Shown here: piece by piece, positions 55,481 through 64,000 of the stretch
Layout of the letters: each line of letters begins with the position of its first letter
Numbering within the stretch: the first letter of the stretch is position 1
Origin: Cyclaneusma minus
Taxonomy: Eukaryota; Ascomycota; Leotiomycetes; Marthamycetales; Marthamycetaceae
Assembly (NCBI GenBank): GCA_037179335.1
Contig: JAKZHN010000022.1
Location: 248,001 to 312,000, forward strand
Reading direction: 5' to 3'
Length of the DNA: 64,000 nucleotides
Translations under genes and position numbers: made by a program
Notes under the pieces: generated by a model
Database searches by the model: none
What the model saw: only the letters and a program-made list of their open reading frames with translations
Told to the model about the DNA's origin: nothing

Positions 55481-56653
55481 ATGGCTGGCAAGAGGAATCG
55501 TCGCAACAGAAATCGTGGCGCCGCAGGAAGCGGTGGTAAATCTTCCACTTGATAAGTTGGCACATCGAGATTCTAACCAGGCACAGGTAATGAAGCCACT
55601 GCAGCGGCTACTTCGTCCAGAGCGGCCCCTTCATCCAGAACGTCTGGCAATAATGTCGATCTTGCCAGATCCAAACGGACGGAATTCCAGCGAGCGGAAG
55701 GAGAAAGGATGCGCCGTATGTTAGAGGCCGTTACATTCGAGGATGAGGACTCGTCGCCGGACGAGTTCGACTACCAAGATGTCGACCAGAAGGAACTCGA
55801 TCGTGCCATCTACGGCTACGACTATGATGATGACGACGAAGATGACGATGAGCCGTTGCACGAGTTCGAAGATGATGACTATGAACTGAAGGAATGGGCC
55901 AAGAAAGATGAGGATGGCGAGATCAAGCTCAGCAAAGAAGAGGTTTCCGTTTGCTTCCCAGGCGTCAATGGCGAGGTCGTTGTCACGGCCTGGGTTGATC
56001 CCGATCCGGGACCATGGAGATACTGGTGCCGGACAATCCGCGTTCGTGCTACGCACGGTGGCAAACAGATTGGATACGCTCTGGGCAGATACGTGATGAG
56101 AGAAAGGATCCAAGGGGATTGGGAAATCACCAAGTCGTTTTATGAATGTCTGGACGAACCGAGTAGCGAATTGAGCAAGTTCGCTCGCACAATACTCGAC
56201 CACACTGGAGATCTCAAGAGGGAGTGGATAGATCTCCCTGACCGAAAGGGCACAGGCTGTTGGGGACGCACTTTAGATCTTGAAGATCTGATTTTTGTCG
56301 AAGAGATATTTGTCGACAAAGCTTGGCGTCGAAAGGGCATAGGGAAATTGATGTACCTTGAGCTCGACTTCAAGGCTAACGATGGACTTAGATGGGCTGC
56401 GCAGACTTTCGTCATTCCAGGCTTTAGCACTGTTGATATCTGCGAAGAGATAGAGCACAAATCCGCTCAAGAGAAAAGGGAGATCAAGCGTCGTTCTTTG
56501 ACCACGGCCATCGAGTTCTTTCGCGCTCTCCGCTTCTGTCGGATTGGCCTTTCTAGCTGCTTTGCTAGATCCATCGAGGCCACTCTTGGAAACGTCTCAC
56601 TAGATGCTGACCGTGCCCTCGATAAGGCTGCTTTCAAAATCAATGATCAGTAG
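55481..56653 (+). CDS. GNAT-domain (GCN5-related acetyltransferase) protein with acidic N-terminus
   Basis: Exon 1 is 55481..55535 and exon 2 is 55587..56653, with a 51-nt intron (TTCTAACC branch site); the product is 373 aa. The start MAGKRNRRNRNRGAA is very basic, followed by a strongly acidic, Tyr-rich segment (YDYDDDDEDDDE). A domain of about 200 residues includes VRATHGGKQIGYALGRYVMRE and LEDLIFVEEIFVDKAWRRKGIG. The RRKGIGKLM part is the acetyl-CoA-binding motif A (R-x-x-G-x-G), near residue 265. A C-terminal segment TAIEFFRALRFCRIG resembles the last GNAT strand-helix. The substrate is unknown. Without the intron the frame would end after 24 codons. Confidence 0.72.
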
Positions 56654-56701
56654 CACCTTGGGCAGACCGGTGGCCGGCACCTTGGGCAGACCGGTGGCCG
56701 G
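56654..56701 (+). repeat. 24-bp perfect tandem duplication just after the GNAT stop
   Basis: The unit CACCTTGGGCAG-ACCGGTGGCCGG occurs twice back to back immediately downstream of the TAG at 56651..56653. Confidence 0.85.
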
Positions 56702-57289
56702 TACATGTTGCAGGAACCAAAGCACAGAATCTGTTGCCCAGGGCTTGATGTTTGGAATCTACACAGAACGATTGGTAGAAGAAGGCAGCGCAAAGACCTT
56801 CCAAACCAATGGGAGAAGTTGGGAGCTAAAGGGGGGCAGAAGGAACGGCAGAAGAAAAAAGGTGGACCAAAGAAGCCCGTGTGCCTCATATACAAATTTG
56901 CAAGAAATTTCTTTGTCAAAAAATGGGAGACTTGGTCTAGTAATTTGCCTCACCTGTGCGTCGTCTGCATACCCGAGTTGGAATCGCGAACCCAAGCTAC
57001 ATTTGGAGACAACTTTTTTGCTGAGAGTTCAAATCATGAAACCGGCAACATTTAGCAACCTTCTTTTTGCTCTTTTCTTGGTGGGAATTTTCAAGCCATT
57101 GGTACAATGCAGCCAACCGCATTAGTAGCCTTGTTTCCCTGATACGAAACGATGGTGTCAATAATCGCTCAGCCTCCCCTGGGCTGTGGGCAGTGGATTG
57201 TGCAACAAGTCCCTGGTTCTTCCTGATATTCACCCCTTTCTGCTGTCTGTTTCGCTCTTACACACAAAAATCCCACAAAAATCACCCAG
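56702..57289. other. convergent 3' spacer, no supported gene
   Basis: Lies between the GNAT and dehydrogenase stop codons. Frames on both strands overlap (56705..57055 plus, 56759..56995 minus) and lack motifs. Confidence 0.45.
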
Positions 57290-58393
57290 TTAGGCGGCTC
57301 TTGCATTCTGTTTCTCAATCCGCGCCAAGATGTCCATCGTATGATCCCAAATTTTCTCACTTGTCCCCTCCAACCTCACCTTGTCATAAGAAATCCCCTT
57401 CTTCCACACATCTCCTCTCTGCCCCACAGCATAGGAACCCCCACCCGGCTCTCCCAACGTACTCATGGCCACCTCGGCATCACCCTTCTCAGTTCCCTTC
57501 GCCGGATATCGCTCAGTGGCAAGAAGCAGCATCACATCGCCACAATCCTCAGCAGAAGTCATATACCACGCCAAAAGCAGCTTCAGCACTGGCCACACAA
57601 TCCTGAACCATGTTGGCATACCGGTCCCGAATCCAGGCTTGTCCACGAGGCCTGGGTAGATGTGTGTCAAGCTGAGCTTGCCCGCATTTTGTGCTGCGAA
57701 GGACTCGAACATGAAGGTTTTCATGAAGCAGGTGTGTTTGCGTAAGCTTGCTACGCCGTATGTTGAGGGGGAGGGCTGGCCGATCGGGAATGAGCCGGGG
57801 GTGTTGCCTTCTTCGAAACTTCCGGCGTAGATGGAGGTTACGCGACCTGGTAGGGGTGAGGCTGTTAGGAGGGGCATGAGTTGCGTGATGAAGCGGATTC
57901 GAGAGTAATATAGGGTCGAGAACAGGGCATCAAGGCCTTCACTCGTTTCTACAGCGCATCATTCAGTCAGTGCTCTCGATCACAAGGTAGCCGTTGACTG
58001 ACTTGTTTGTTTCATCATAACTGGGTAAGCGTAGCTCATATACAGCAAGTCAATACTCGGCTCATCATGCAGTGGTGCCACGGTCTCTTGACGAATGATC
58101 TCAGCGCATGAGCGGTCGACTTCACTTATCAACGCAAGGTCCGTTGCTTGTATAAAGCGCCAGTCGGAGTCTGGACTGATCTTCTTGCATGAGTCTATCA
58201 CTGCTTTGGCCCGGTCTGCCTTGCGGCCGACGATGTAGACTCGAAGCTTGGAGCCATTGCTAGAAAAGTGATAGGCTAGCCTGTTGGCTATGTATGAGCC
58301 AATCCCGGTTGTCCCACCGGGTAGAATGACAACCAAAGGGGGCCCGTTGGCTAGCTCGGCTACTGCTGAGCGGATGACATCGATGTTTGGCAT
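57290..58393 (-). CDS. short-chain dehydrogenase/reductase-like protein with atypical active site
   Basis: Exon 1 is 58393..58003 and exon 2 is 57948..57290, with a 54-nt intron; the product is 349 aa. A Rossmann nucleotide-binding start is visible: LVVILPGGTTGIGSYIAN with Gly26-Gly32, then LRVYIVGRKADRAKAVID, where the Arg after the second strand suggests NADP(H). DLALISEVDRSCAEI and IDLLYMSYA follow. After the splice come KTSEGLDALFSTLYYSRIRF and GRVTSIYAGSFEEGN. At the expected active site the sequence is STYGVASLRKH: the Tyr is present but the Lys four residues later is replaced by Ser. Similar fungal SDR-like proteins of about 350 aa with this change are common, so activity is uncertain. 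It has no pathway neighbours. Confidence 0.85.
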
Positions 58394-59086
58394 CTTGGGA
58401 GTGAGGCAGCCAGCAATGGAAATGAAGCAAGAGTTTAAGAAAAGGTCTCGACTCTAGAATATATACTTAGAGGGAAGACTAGGGTATAGCGGATAGACGA
58501 CATTCACAAAGTACTGTTTCGGATTTACACTTTTATCTCCGCCTCAGCCCCCATTATACGGAGCTGAGACGGAGATAGAAGCATGCAGCGAAGGGGGCGG
58601 TAAGCCTTGCTTACATAGCAGAGACGCCTTCGATCATTCATACCTACTCGAGATATATGCTCCTTCAGTTCCACCCCTGAAATTGAGTAAAGCACACTAA
58701 AGGGTCTTGAGCGGTTTGTTGCAGGTCTGTCTTCTTCATATTCATTCACAGCAGCCTCCAAGCGAAGCTGGCAGCAAACTAGGAAGCGAATGGCGAAGCT
58801 GGGTTTTGTTGCATGCCGACATTGTATTTCATCAGAGCGGTAAGAGGTACTCAAGAGAGCCGGGAAGACAAATGAGGAAGATTTATTGCGGAAGACCTGT
58901 GTCGGAAGTCCAGGACAGAAGGTGAACTTGGTGATGTGCTGCAAAAGAAAGAATGCCTCTTCCAAGAGTTCATGGAAAGGGAGGGATGAAGGTGAACTTG
59001 AGTTGAGGCAGGAAGAATGATGAATTTAGAGCAGGTAAACTTGAAAAGGTGAACTTGGAACAGGCGAAATTAAAGCTGAACTTGAA
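58394..59086. other. intergenic region with first copy of a 38-bp direct repeat
   Basis: TTCAGTTCCACCCCTGAA followed by ATTGAGTAAAGCACA at 58664 recurs with few changes at 59585..59622. No supported gene; the minus frame 58525..58965 has no motif. Confidence 0.45.
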
Positions 59087-59424
59087 GGTGAGCTTGAGCT
59101 TCAAGGTGAGCTTGAGCTTCAAGGTGAACTTGTCGATATCGATACAACGAAAACGAGACCATCTATCTTGAAAAGCGCGCAAGCGCTACTGCGACTCGTC
59201 GACGTGGAACAAAACAGGAACCCACCTCAGGTAATCGTGTTTTTGTTGCACGTCGTCAAGTTCACCTCCCGGCCCCCTTTTTGTCCTGTGGTCTAGGGGA
59301 GAGGCCCAATGGAAGAATGTGTGAACTTGTCGATGTGCAACAAAAGCAACACTGCCAAATCCGGACGTCTAGGGGAGTAGGTGTGAATCTGTCGACGTGA
59401 ATCTGTCGACGTGAATCTGTCGAC
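59087..59424. repeat. short tandem repeats (18-bp x2, 14-bp x3)
   Basis: GGTGAGCTTGAGCTTCAA is repeated exactly at 59087..59104 and 59105..59122, inside a longer run of GGTGAACTTG-like words from 58920. GTGAATCTGTCGAC is repeated three times at 59383..59424. The words TTGTCGAYGTG and CAACAAAA recur between them, suggesting older duplications. Confidence 0.8.
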
Positions 59425-59878
59425 TGCAACAAAACTATAAATATGTATTTGATTGCAGGTGATCTCTGTGTACAGGGGGTATTCAAGCTAGCTGTCACTC
59501 ACATATGTCTCATTCACAAGTGATATTTCAGGTCAGTCACTCCGTCATCTATCATTTGACTAGGTAGACTAGAGTCTAGGCTCGTTCAGTTCCACCCCTG
59601 AACTTGAGTGAAGCAGAGCAAACGATGTCCTGGGCCCTCGACCCATAGCGTGTTGCTAGCAATGTGAACAAGAACCAGAGCATAATATGCCTTACTTGGA
59701 TATGCATGAGAAGGCCCTTCCAAAACTCCTTGCCCGACACAATGTGATCAAGCGACTCGAGAGCCAGCCGCAACGCCAAACACCGCACAAGAGACCACCT
59801 AAAAACGAAACCGCAAAGTGGGACACCCTCCTGGTACTTGAGGGCCTTTGCGATGTCGACGGAGATGACAAATGTCAT
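59425..59878. other. intergenic region with second copy of the direct repeat
   Basis: Holds the copy at 59585..59622. The frame 59576..59878 (-) has no motif. Confidence 0.4.
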
Positions 59879-60461
59879 CTATTCACGAGCTGGTAGGCCG
59901 TAGGTAGCCGAAACCTTGAAGGTCTTCTCTTCTGGCGACCAACGCACATTCACGTCCTTTCCAGTAATTCCAAGCCAGCCATAGCGGACACTGGCCTGGG
60001 GCCTACCGACAGTGTTGTGAAACTCCTCCGTGGGTATCTTGAACACCTTCTTGGAGTGATCCTCTGGAAGGCGAAGCATGGACTTGAAAACGGCCTCTTC
60101 ATGGCACATTCCGTCGTAAGCGAATCTGGCACTGCCTCGCTTGCAGGAAGTGGTCCACTGTCAAGCATTAGTTTCATGTAAATGTTGAGATACATGTAAG
60201 ATGTCGCTTACCTTCATGAGCTTCTCGATGCCGCGGATCATCACTGCGGGTTTTGCGAGCCTTGTCCTTCACTTCCTCGGGGGACAATTGCTTTGGGAGG
60301 GAAGCTTTCAGGTGAACTTGGAGATCGAGGGCGTAAGCTACAAGCTCTTCTTTTGACATGCCGTTGAGATCATCCTCGGTTAAGTCTGCCAGAAGAGGAC
60401 CGGCGCGCATTTTTTTCGAAGCAGGTTCGGCGCCATCGACTGACTTTCTCTTCGGTGGCAT
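59879..60461 (-). pseudogene. nuclear-type orphan protein gene with apparent +1 frameshift
   Basis: Exon 1 is 60461..60212 and exon 2 is 60157..59879, with a 54-nt intron. It starts MPPKRKSVDGAEPASKKMR, a likely nuclear-localisation sequence, then a helical segment DLTEDDLNGMSKEELVAYAL. At an AAAA run (60251..60254, plus strand TTTT) the frame shifts. Downstream, the other frame reads AVMIRGIEKLMK and joins in phase across the intron to WTTSCKRGSARFAYDG. It continues to a stop at 59879. Exon 1 is 250 nt, one base too many; removing one base from the run would give about 175 aa. Without this the protein ends in unrelated residues. A sequencing error or a recent mutation are both possible. No family function is known to me. 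Confidence 0.6.
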
Positions 60462-61335
60462 AGGTCCTGAGCTGCGGATATCGTTCGCTGGGACTGGTCT
60501 GGATGAAGCATGAAGATCAGCTTCGATCTCGGAAAGTTTTGGGCGAAGACTGCCTCACGCGAATGTCTGACTCGCAAGAAATTGGGGGAGGGAATCGGAT
60601 GGTGATAAATGCGAAGTTGGGTATGCTTACGCTGCAGTGCTTCCGGAAACCATTGTGAGATACTGATAGTAGATGCTGGTGGAACTTTTCAGCCTGGAGG
60701 TGACAGGGCTAGTGAGAGATTCTGGAGGTGTAGGAGGGAGGTGGAGGTTGCTTCACTTCAGAATTTCTCGCGGTTAAATTCGTGCGTGAGTCGCGTCCGC
60801 CAAGATTTGGGTAGGGCTTGCCCTACTTGAAACATGGTATATATTTGGTATATACACCGTTTCGTGGTTTTTAAACGGTTTGGACTTTGAACACGGTTAT
60901 TGATTCCGAACGGTTCTGAGGCACGGTCTTGGACACGGTAAGTGCGCAAACACGCGATCCCGTGACTTTAACTGGAATTCATAGCGACAGATGGATCGCA
61001 TATTGTACTCGAACGTAATAGAGGAGCAGCAGTGCACAAAGACAGCTGCAACCGCGCAAGTCAAAAGGCATGCGAATGCTTTGAATCGCGATTGGCATCC
61101 GCTTGAAAGCTTCGAGCTGCTTGTCCCCCATCTGCTTCTTAATCTCGGAACTAACCCCAAATACCTGGTACGCTTAGTCTTCGACAGTTTTGATTTTGAA
61201 AAGCAATGGAGCGATTCAGCAAAGCCCCTACATATTCATTCGCAAGCGGTTTTCAAGCGAACTGGAAAGACAGGGTTTCTTATTCATACCTTATCATCTG
61301 GATCGGTATCTCTTCCCAGTCACACCAACTTAGCA
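60462..61335. other. intergenic region, no supported gene
   Basis: Contains the promoter of the orphan gene and the 3' side of the transporter gene. The plus frame 60991..61590 overlaps the transporter's last exon and is its shadow. Confidence 0.45.
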
Positions 61336-63460
61336 TCACTTCTTCTTCACCAACTGCTTCTCCCTAATAAAGAAGCTCGCAACAACAGCCCCCGCCGAAA
61401 TCGCCAAGCAAAGAGCAAACGCCCTATTCGTAGCCTGCTGATAACAAGCCCTCACCAAATCCCTCACCCCCGGTTCCAAAAACCGAATATACTCCAAGCT
61501 CTCCTGAACCCGTCTCACAATCTCATCCGCCTCCTCTCCATTCGGCAAACTAGCTCTCAAGCGCGTCCTAAGCGTATCCTGAACAACTGATCCAGTGACC
61601 GCTATACCAACCACACTGCCCAGCGAACGGAAGAGATAGGAACATGCTGTTGCCACAGCTTGGTCTTCTCGGTCTGCATTTGCAATGAGGGAGATGAGGG
61701 TGGAGGTGACGCCTATTCCGCCGCCGAAGCCGCAAAACATTATGCCGATGACGATGGCGGGGGTGGAGTTGGTTACTAGACCGCTGCATAGCAAAATGGG
61801 GATGTGGCCGCAGAATAGACATGAGTAGGCGAAGACAGTAAGCTTGTAGAACTTTCCCGTTTTGCGCATGACCACACCGGCGCTGACCGAGCCGCTGACA
61901 GATGCGATAATGGGCGGGATCAAGCGAACACCAGCCTGCGTAGCAGACAGACCATCGACGGCTTGGAATACCAAGGGAACGTAGAACAGCGTACTCATGT
62001 AAGCAGCAAAAGCGAAAAAGTTGCAACAATAGCTGGCGAATAGGGAGCGTTCGAAGATGATGTGGCCCGGTGCGAAAGGATGCGAGGCAACTTTCATTTC
62101 GACGAACACGAAGAGTGCGAAGAGGGGAACGGAGAGGCTGAGCGTGACGATGGCGATTTTCGAGCTCCAGGATACGTTGCTGCCGTAGTGGAGACCGACG
62201 AGGAGGTTGAGCACGGCTGCTACTAGCGTTAGGGCGCCGAGGAAGTCGATTTGGCGGAGCTTTTGCTTCCAGTGGGAGTCTTCGATTTGGGGGAGATCGA
62301 GGACGAAATAGACGGCTATGATGGCGACGAGGCAGAGGGGCGCTTGGAATAGGAATGCCCCTGCGATGTCATGTCAGTTGTGAGAGATGGGATCATCGGA
62401 CCAGCTTTACGGAATCTGAGGTATAGGGGCGAATGTAAAGTGGGTACTCACATCTCCATCCAATAACATCCACAAACAGACCACCTAGGGGCGCTCCCGA
62501 ACCAGCACCGGCCGCAAAGACGATGTTGATATACCCCTGCCACAACCCTCGATCTCTCAACGGGATAATATCACTGAACAGTATTGACACAACCGTAGTC
62601 ATGCCCGCACCGCCAATCCCTATTTTATACCAGGTTCTGAATCAACACACCATTCTCACACATCAGGGGTTCCCACTTTCTCACAAGTCCAGTGAGGCTT
62701 CTCACAATCCACAGTCCGGGAACGAAAAAGGAAGAACATACCAGCAAAAGCCCTCGCAGCAACCAACTCCTGAATATTCCTCGCCAAGCCACACAAAAGA
62801 CATCCAATTCCAAAAATCGTATACGCAAACAACAGACAGCTTTTCCGTCCGAAGATGTCTGAAAGCTTGCCATACAACGGTTGGATACTTGTGAGTGTGA
62901 GGAAATACCTGTTTCGTCTTAGCACAGAAGTTAAATAAAAACCGCGATCATTCCAAGAAACACGACTCTCCCGCCCCCGCAGAGTTATATCAATGGATTC
63001 GCTAGACAGGTGAATGGAAGGCAAAACTTACGCAGTAGCAATCCAGCTCGTACTACTCAATGCCTTCAACTCGCTGCCAATCCTGCCGTAGCTGCTGACT
63101 ACTATTGTTTGATCTGCTGCTGCGAGGAAAATCTGTTTACACATTTATATATTAGCGTTTCTGAATGATCACGGGGTTCGTCACGCGATACATATCATTT
63201 TAGATAAGTTCTTTTGGATGCTCGAGAATGGGAGTTTCACTTACACCGATCCCAACAGCAGGAAATAGCACAGGTAACTTCTTCATCAACTCAGGCATAC
63301 CCTGATACTCCTCTTGTTCAGGAGCAGCGGCTTCCACATCCCCATTTGTCTCGCCGCCATTGGCAGTTCCGTACGCGGGTGCATTGCCGTTTGGCTTGAG
63401 GAGAGGAGCCCGATCATTTTCGGCTGTGGCGAGCGAGGCGCTGCCATTGGTAGCGGGCAT
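61336..63460 (-). CDS. major facilitator superfamily transporter, DHA2 (14-helix) type
   Basis: Five exons: 63460..63245, 63132..63032, 62908..62742, 62619..62452 and 62360..61336, giving 558 aa. After a hydrophilic N-terminus the first helix starts IFLAAADQTIVVSSYGRIG, matching the LD/AADQTI motif of drug:H+ antiporters. GKLSDIFGRKSCLLF is motif A and RGLWQGYINIVFAAGAGSGAPLGG the motif C-like region. The long last exon holds the remaining helices, including FERSLFASYCCNFFAFAAYM. Family knowledge: the DHA2 group includes vacuolar basic amino-acid transporters (Vba) and multidrug exporters; the N-terminal and helix-1 pattern looks more Vba-like. An in-frame ATG at 63658 would add 66 residues; I prefer 63460. 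Each intron was placed so that hydrophobic segments and motifs are continuous. Confidence 0.9.
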
Positions 63461-64000
63461 CTTGTGAACTGAAACCGCTCTCTCTCTAGTTAAGAGTTTT
63501 CCAGCAGTGACTTGTGGAGGGGCATAGGGATATAAGAAACCATAAATAATTTTCGCGGTAAGACCGTAAGAACTAAGAATGCGGGGATTGCCAAATTCGG
63601 ACTGATAGTCGGAGATGCGCGCGGCGTTCGGAGCTGGGATGCGGATTTTATGTGCCATTGACCAATGAGGATGGTTAATGGGAGTAGCTTATCTCAACGA
63701 CAATATTATTTGTACCTTAGTGGACGGGATGAACTTGTATTTTTGTTTGATGGCGGGGGTTTTTGTCTCGTTGGTGAGAGGTTGTCGAATGCGCGAGCGA
63801 CTGCAACCGTAGACACTTGAATAAAGCACATCATCGACCACGCCCAAGTTATAGAGGAACCATCTCCTCTTGCTATGCGTTGCCAGTCTGTCAAGCTGCA
63901 AAATGAACGCGATGATCGCCCACTCATCGAATGCAGATTGCAAAGATTTTGAGCGATGTGAACACTCTCGTCCGGACTGGTTCTCTTCGATAGGAGCCGG
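63461..64000. other. upstream region of the transporter gene to window edge
   Basis: Promoter side of the DHA2 gene. Minus frames 63689..63943 and 63706..63927 overlap and lack motifs. Confidence 0.4.

Noticed and set aside
1..64000. CRISPR array, rRNA operon, or a polyketide/NRPS-type biosynthetic cluster
   Set aside because: No regularly spaced identical repeats, no rRNA-like sequence, and no synthase modules were seen; the genes are unrelated housekeeping and accessory genes.

Overview
This window looks like nuclear DNA from a filamentous ascomycete (Pezizomycotina). The evidence is the gene content: a HET-domain gene, a TeaR-type polarity protein, a DHA2 vacuolar-type transporter, Atg15 and a Pex24p-family peroxin. 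Genes carry short GT..AG introns of about 45-90 nt with CTAAC-like branch sites, tRNA genes carry introns, and intergenic spacers are long and rich in decayed repeats. A class such as Leotiomycetes is possible but the sequence does not settle it. Exon borders below were derived by hand from splice signals and reading-frame continuity.

Layout. 0-7 kb: a peroxin gene running off the left edge (-), a divergent protein kinase (+), tRNA-His (-) and an Stm1/HABP4-type ribosome and RNA-binding protein (+). 8-16 kb: an accessory stretch with two related inverted-repeat elements, a tRNA-Tyr gene plus a broken tRNA-Tyr half, a HET-domain gene (+), an assembly gap with homopolymers, and a 330-bp TA-flanked element. 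16.8-29 kb: a class-III aminotransferase (-), an FHA/forkhead transcription factor (+), a predicted single-pass membrane protein (-) and the autophagy lipase Atg15 (+). 29-31 kb: decayed coding remnants. 31-40.5 kb: mitochondrial enoyl-CoA hydratase (-), Rer1 (+), TeaR-like prenylated protein (+) and an alpha/beta hydrolase (+). 40.5-45.8 kb: a gene-poor island of tRNA-like relics, six degenerate copies of one repeat family, a duplicated promoter-like block and a tiny membrane ORF related to one at 29.6 kb. 45.8-64 kb: a VPS9-domain Rab GEF (+), a proline-rich secreted peptide (+), a six-cysteine secreted protein (-), a GNAT-domain protein (+), an atypical short-chain dehydrogenase (-), a frameshifted nuclear-type orphan gene (-) and a DHA2 transporter (-).

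The genes do not form one pathway or an obvious biosynthetic cluster. Several touch membrane traffic and organelles (Pex24p-type, Rer1, VPS9, Atg15, DHA2), but this reads as ordinary housekeeping spacing. The unusual material lies between the housekeeping genes: paired mini-ORFs with one membrane helix, shared intron-start sequence, in-frame repeat decay, and small secreted proteins.
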